The notes under the pieces are model-generated. The model did not search any database, had not been told where the DNA came from, and saw only the letters and a list, made by a program, of their open reading frames with translations. From assembly GCA_030052355.1 (NCBI GenBank), contig JASIGS010000321.1, positions 1 to 6,480 on the forward strand: 6,480 bases of DNA, written 5' to 3'. The position numbers were made by a program, and so were the translations under genes. Of the stretch, positions 5,808 through 6,480 are shown piece by piece (positions within the stretch are counted from its first letter, which is position 1; each line of letters opens with the position of its first letter). The stretch is from Streptosporangiaceae bacterium. GTDB lineage: Bacteria > Actinomycetota > Actinomycetes > Streptosporangiales > Streptosporangiaceae.

Positions 5808-6295
5808 AGTTCGGACCCTTCCGCCGGGCGCAGCCAGACCTGGCCATCGTATCGAGCGATGAACTCTGTGCGCCCCGTCGTCATCCTGTGCATCTCGGCT
5901 CCCACTGGTACCGGCACGGGATCGAGGAAGTACTCGGGGATGGGCCGATCACGGTCGGGCGTATAGCCCGTCCCGGTGAACGGCGGCTTCATCGCCCAGT
6001 CACCGCCGCCGTCGGCGGAATAGGGCACCCGGTATGCCTCGGTGCCGACCGCGCGCCAGCGGAGCAGGTACACCTCGGGCATGTCCGGGCTGAATTCTGA
6101 GCCTTCGTAGCCCAGGCTGAGCGCGTAGTAGATGTCTCTCGGCTGGGTGGACGGGCTGTCGGCCACGCGGTGCACGAAGCCGGAGATGATCGACCGCCGG
6201 CCGGTCAGGTAGGCCTCCACCATCCGCGGCGGGACGGCTTTGTGCATGAGCGTTCCCGGCAGCACCGTCTGCGGCGCCTCGCCAGCAATGCTCAC
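5792..6295 (-). CDS. Uncharacterised conserved-type protein, first gene of the pair
   Basis: This reads as 167 residues from GTG at 6295, which has AGGGGG at 6308-6303 seven bases upstream. The frame stays open to ATG at 6364 (190 residues), but that codon has no ribosome-binding site and the extra residues are Gly/Ser/Arg-rich. GTG at 6340, with GGAG seven bases upstream, is a second candidate. The body looks like a single soluble globular domain of ordinary composition: LPGTLMHKAVPPRMVEAYLTG near the start, LSLGYEGSEFSPDMPEVYLLRW in the middle, then PPFTGTGYTP, IPEYF and GAEMHRMTTGRTEFIARYDG near the end. No signal peptide, membrane segment or known catalytic motif is seen. It overlaps the following gene by 16 bases, implying joint production and perhaps a complex. 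I do not recognise a characterised family; relatives, as far as I recall, are hypothetical actinobacterial proteins. Confidence 0.8.
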   Translation of the reverse strand: MSIAGEAPQTVLPGTLMHKAVPPRMVEAYLTGRRSIISGFVHRVADSPSTQPRDIYYALSLGYEGSEFSPDMPEVYLLRWRAVGTEAYRVPYSADGGGDWAMKPPFTGTGYTPDRDRPIPEYFLDPVPVPVGAEMHRMTTGRTEFIARYDGQVWLRPAEGSELCATG

Positions 6296-6480
6296 GCTGC
6301 CGCCCCCTGTTCCTGACTCACCGTGCCCCACGGGACTCACCCTGCGACTCCATGAGGCTCTCATGGCGTGAAATATGTTCTCAACTGATTCGCAGCAGCG
6401 CCCCGTTTAGGGCGCAAGGCTACCGCCGCGCGCACCGCGCCCCGTCCCGCGGGCGGCCGTGACGTGCAGGACCACGGCTA
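6296..6480. other. Upstream region of the uncharacterised pair
   Basis: No gene is supported here. An AT-richer patch at about 6369-6390 (CATATT and TTGAGA on the minus strand) is the likeliest promoter area, but the two hexamers are not correctly spaced. A 6-bp hairpin GCGCCC-CGTTTA-GGGCGC lies at 6398-6415. A short minus-strand reading frame enters from the right edge and stops at 6407. It could be the tail of another gene, but is too short to judge. Confidence 0.35.

Noticed and set aside
5337..5966. Plus-strand frame of 209 codons
   Set aside because: It spans antisense parts of two minus-strand genes with good ribosome-binding sites and has no coherent domain.
6407..6478. C-terminal tail of a further minus-strand gene entering from the right edge
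   Set aside because: The frame is open for only 23 codons before TAA, with Gly/Arg-rich low-complexity sequence, so it cannot be told from chance.

Overview
The window is about two-thirds G+C or more, and its genes favour G or C at the third codon position. GTG starts are common, and an IdeR/DmdR-type iron box lies in front of an iron-uptake operon. Together these point to a high-GC actinobacterium; the sequence alone does not settle the genus.

Layout from left to right. (1) Positions 1-1288, minus strand: a two-gene iron-uptake operon. A small putative lipoprotein (881-1288) is translationally coupled by a GTGA overlap to a lipid-anchored Fe(III) ABC-transporter substrate-binding protein, which runs off the left edge. 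An iron box at 1354-1372 covers the likely promoter. (2) Positions 1289-1586: a divergent intergenic region. (3) Positions 1587-3416, plus strand: an XdhC/CoxI-family molybdoenzyme maturation protein, directly followed in the same reading frame after one TAG codon by a MocA-like molybdenum cofactor cytidylyltransferase. No molybdenum hydroxylase structural gene is present in the window. (4) Positions 3413-4345, minus strand: an aldose 1-epimerase family protein, convergent with the mocA-like gene. The two stop codons share the palindrome TTAA, in the loop of a perfect 7-bp hairpin. (5) Positions 4346-4637: a structured intergenic region with three tandem copies of a ~35-bp GC-rich unit, two small back-to-back hairpins and a perfect 13-bp inverted repeat. 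(6) Positions 4638-6295, minus strand: two overlapping genes for uncharacterised actinobacterial-type proteins. The downstream one has two globular domains joined by a long Pro/Ala/Ser/Thr linker. (7) Positions 6296-6480: the leader of that pair, with no confident gene.

Two groups have a clear physiological reading: iron-repressed ferric iron uptake, and cofactor loading of an unseen molybdenum hydroxylase. The epimerase is generic sugar metabolism. The best places to look for undescribed biology are the uncharacterised pair at 4638-6295, the coupled small lipoprotein of the iron operon, and the tandem repeats at 4360-4465. I found no RNA genes, CRISPR array, insertion sequence, attachment site or replication origin.
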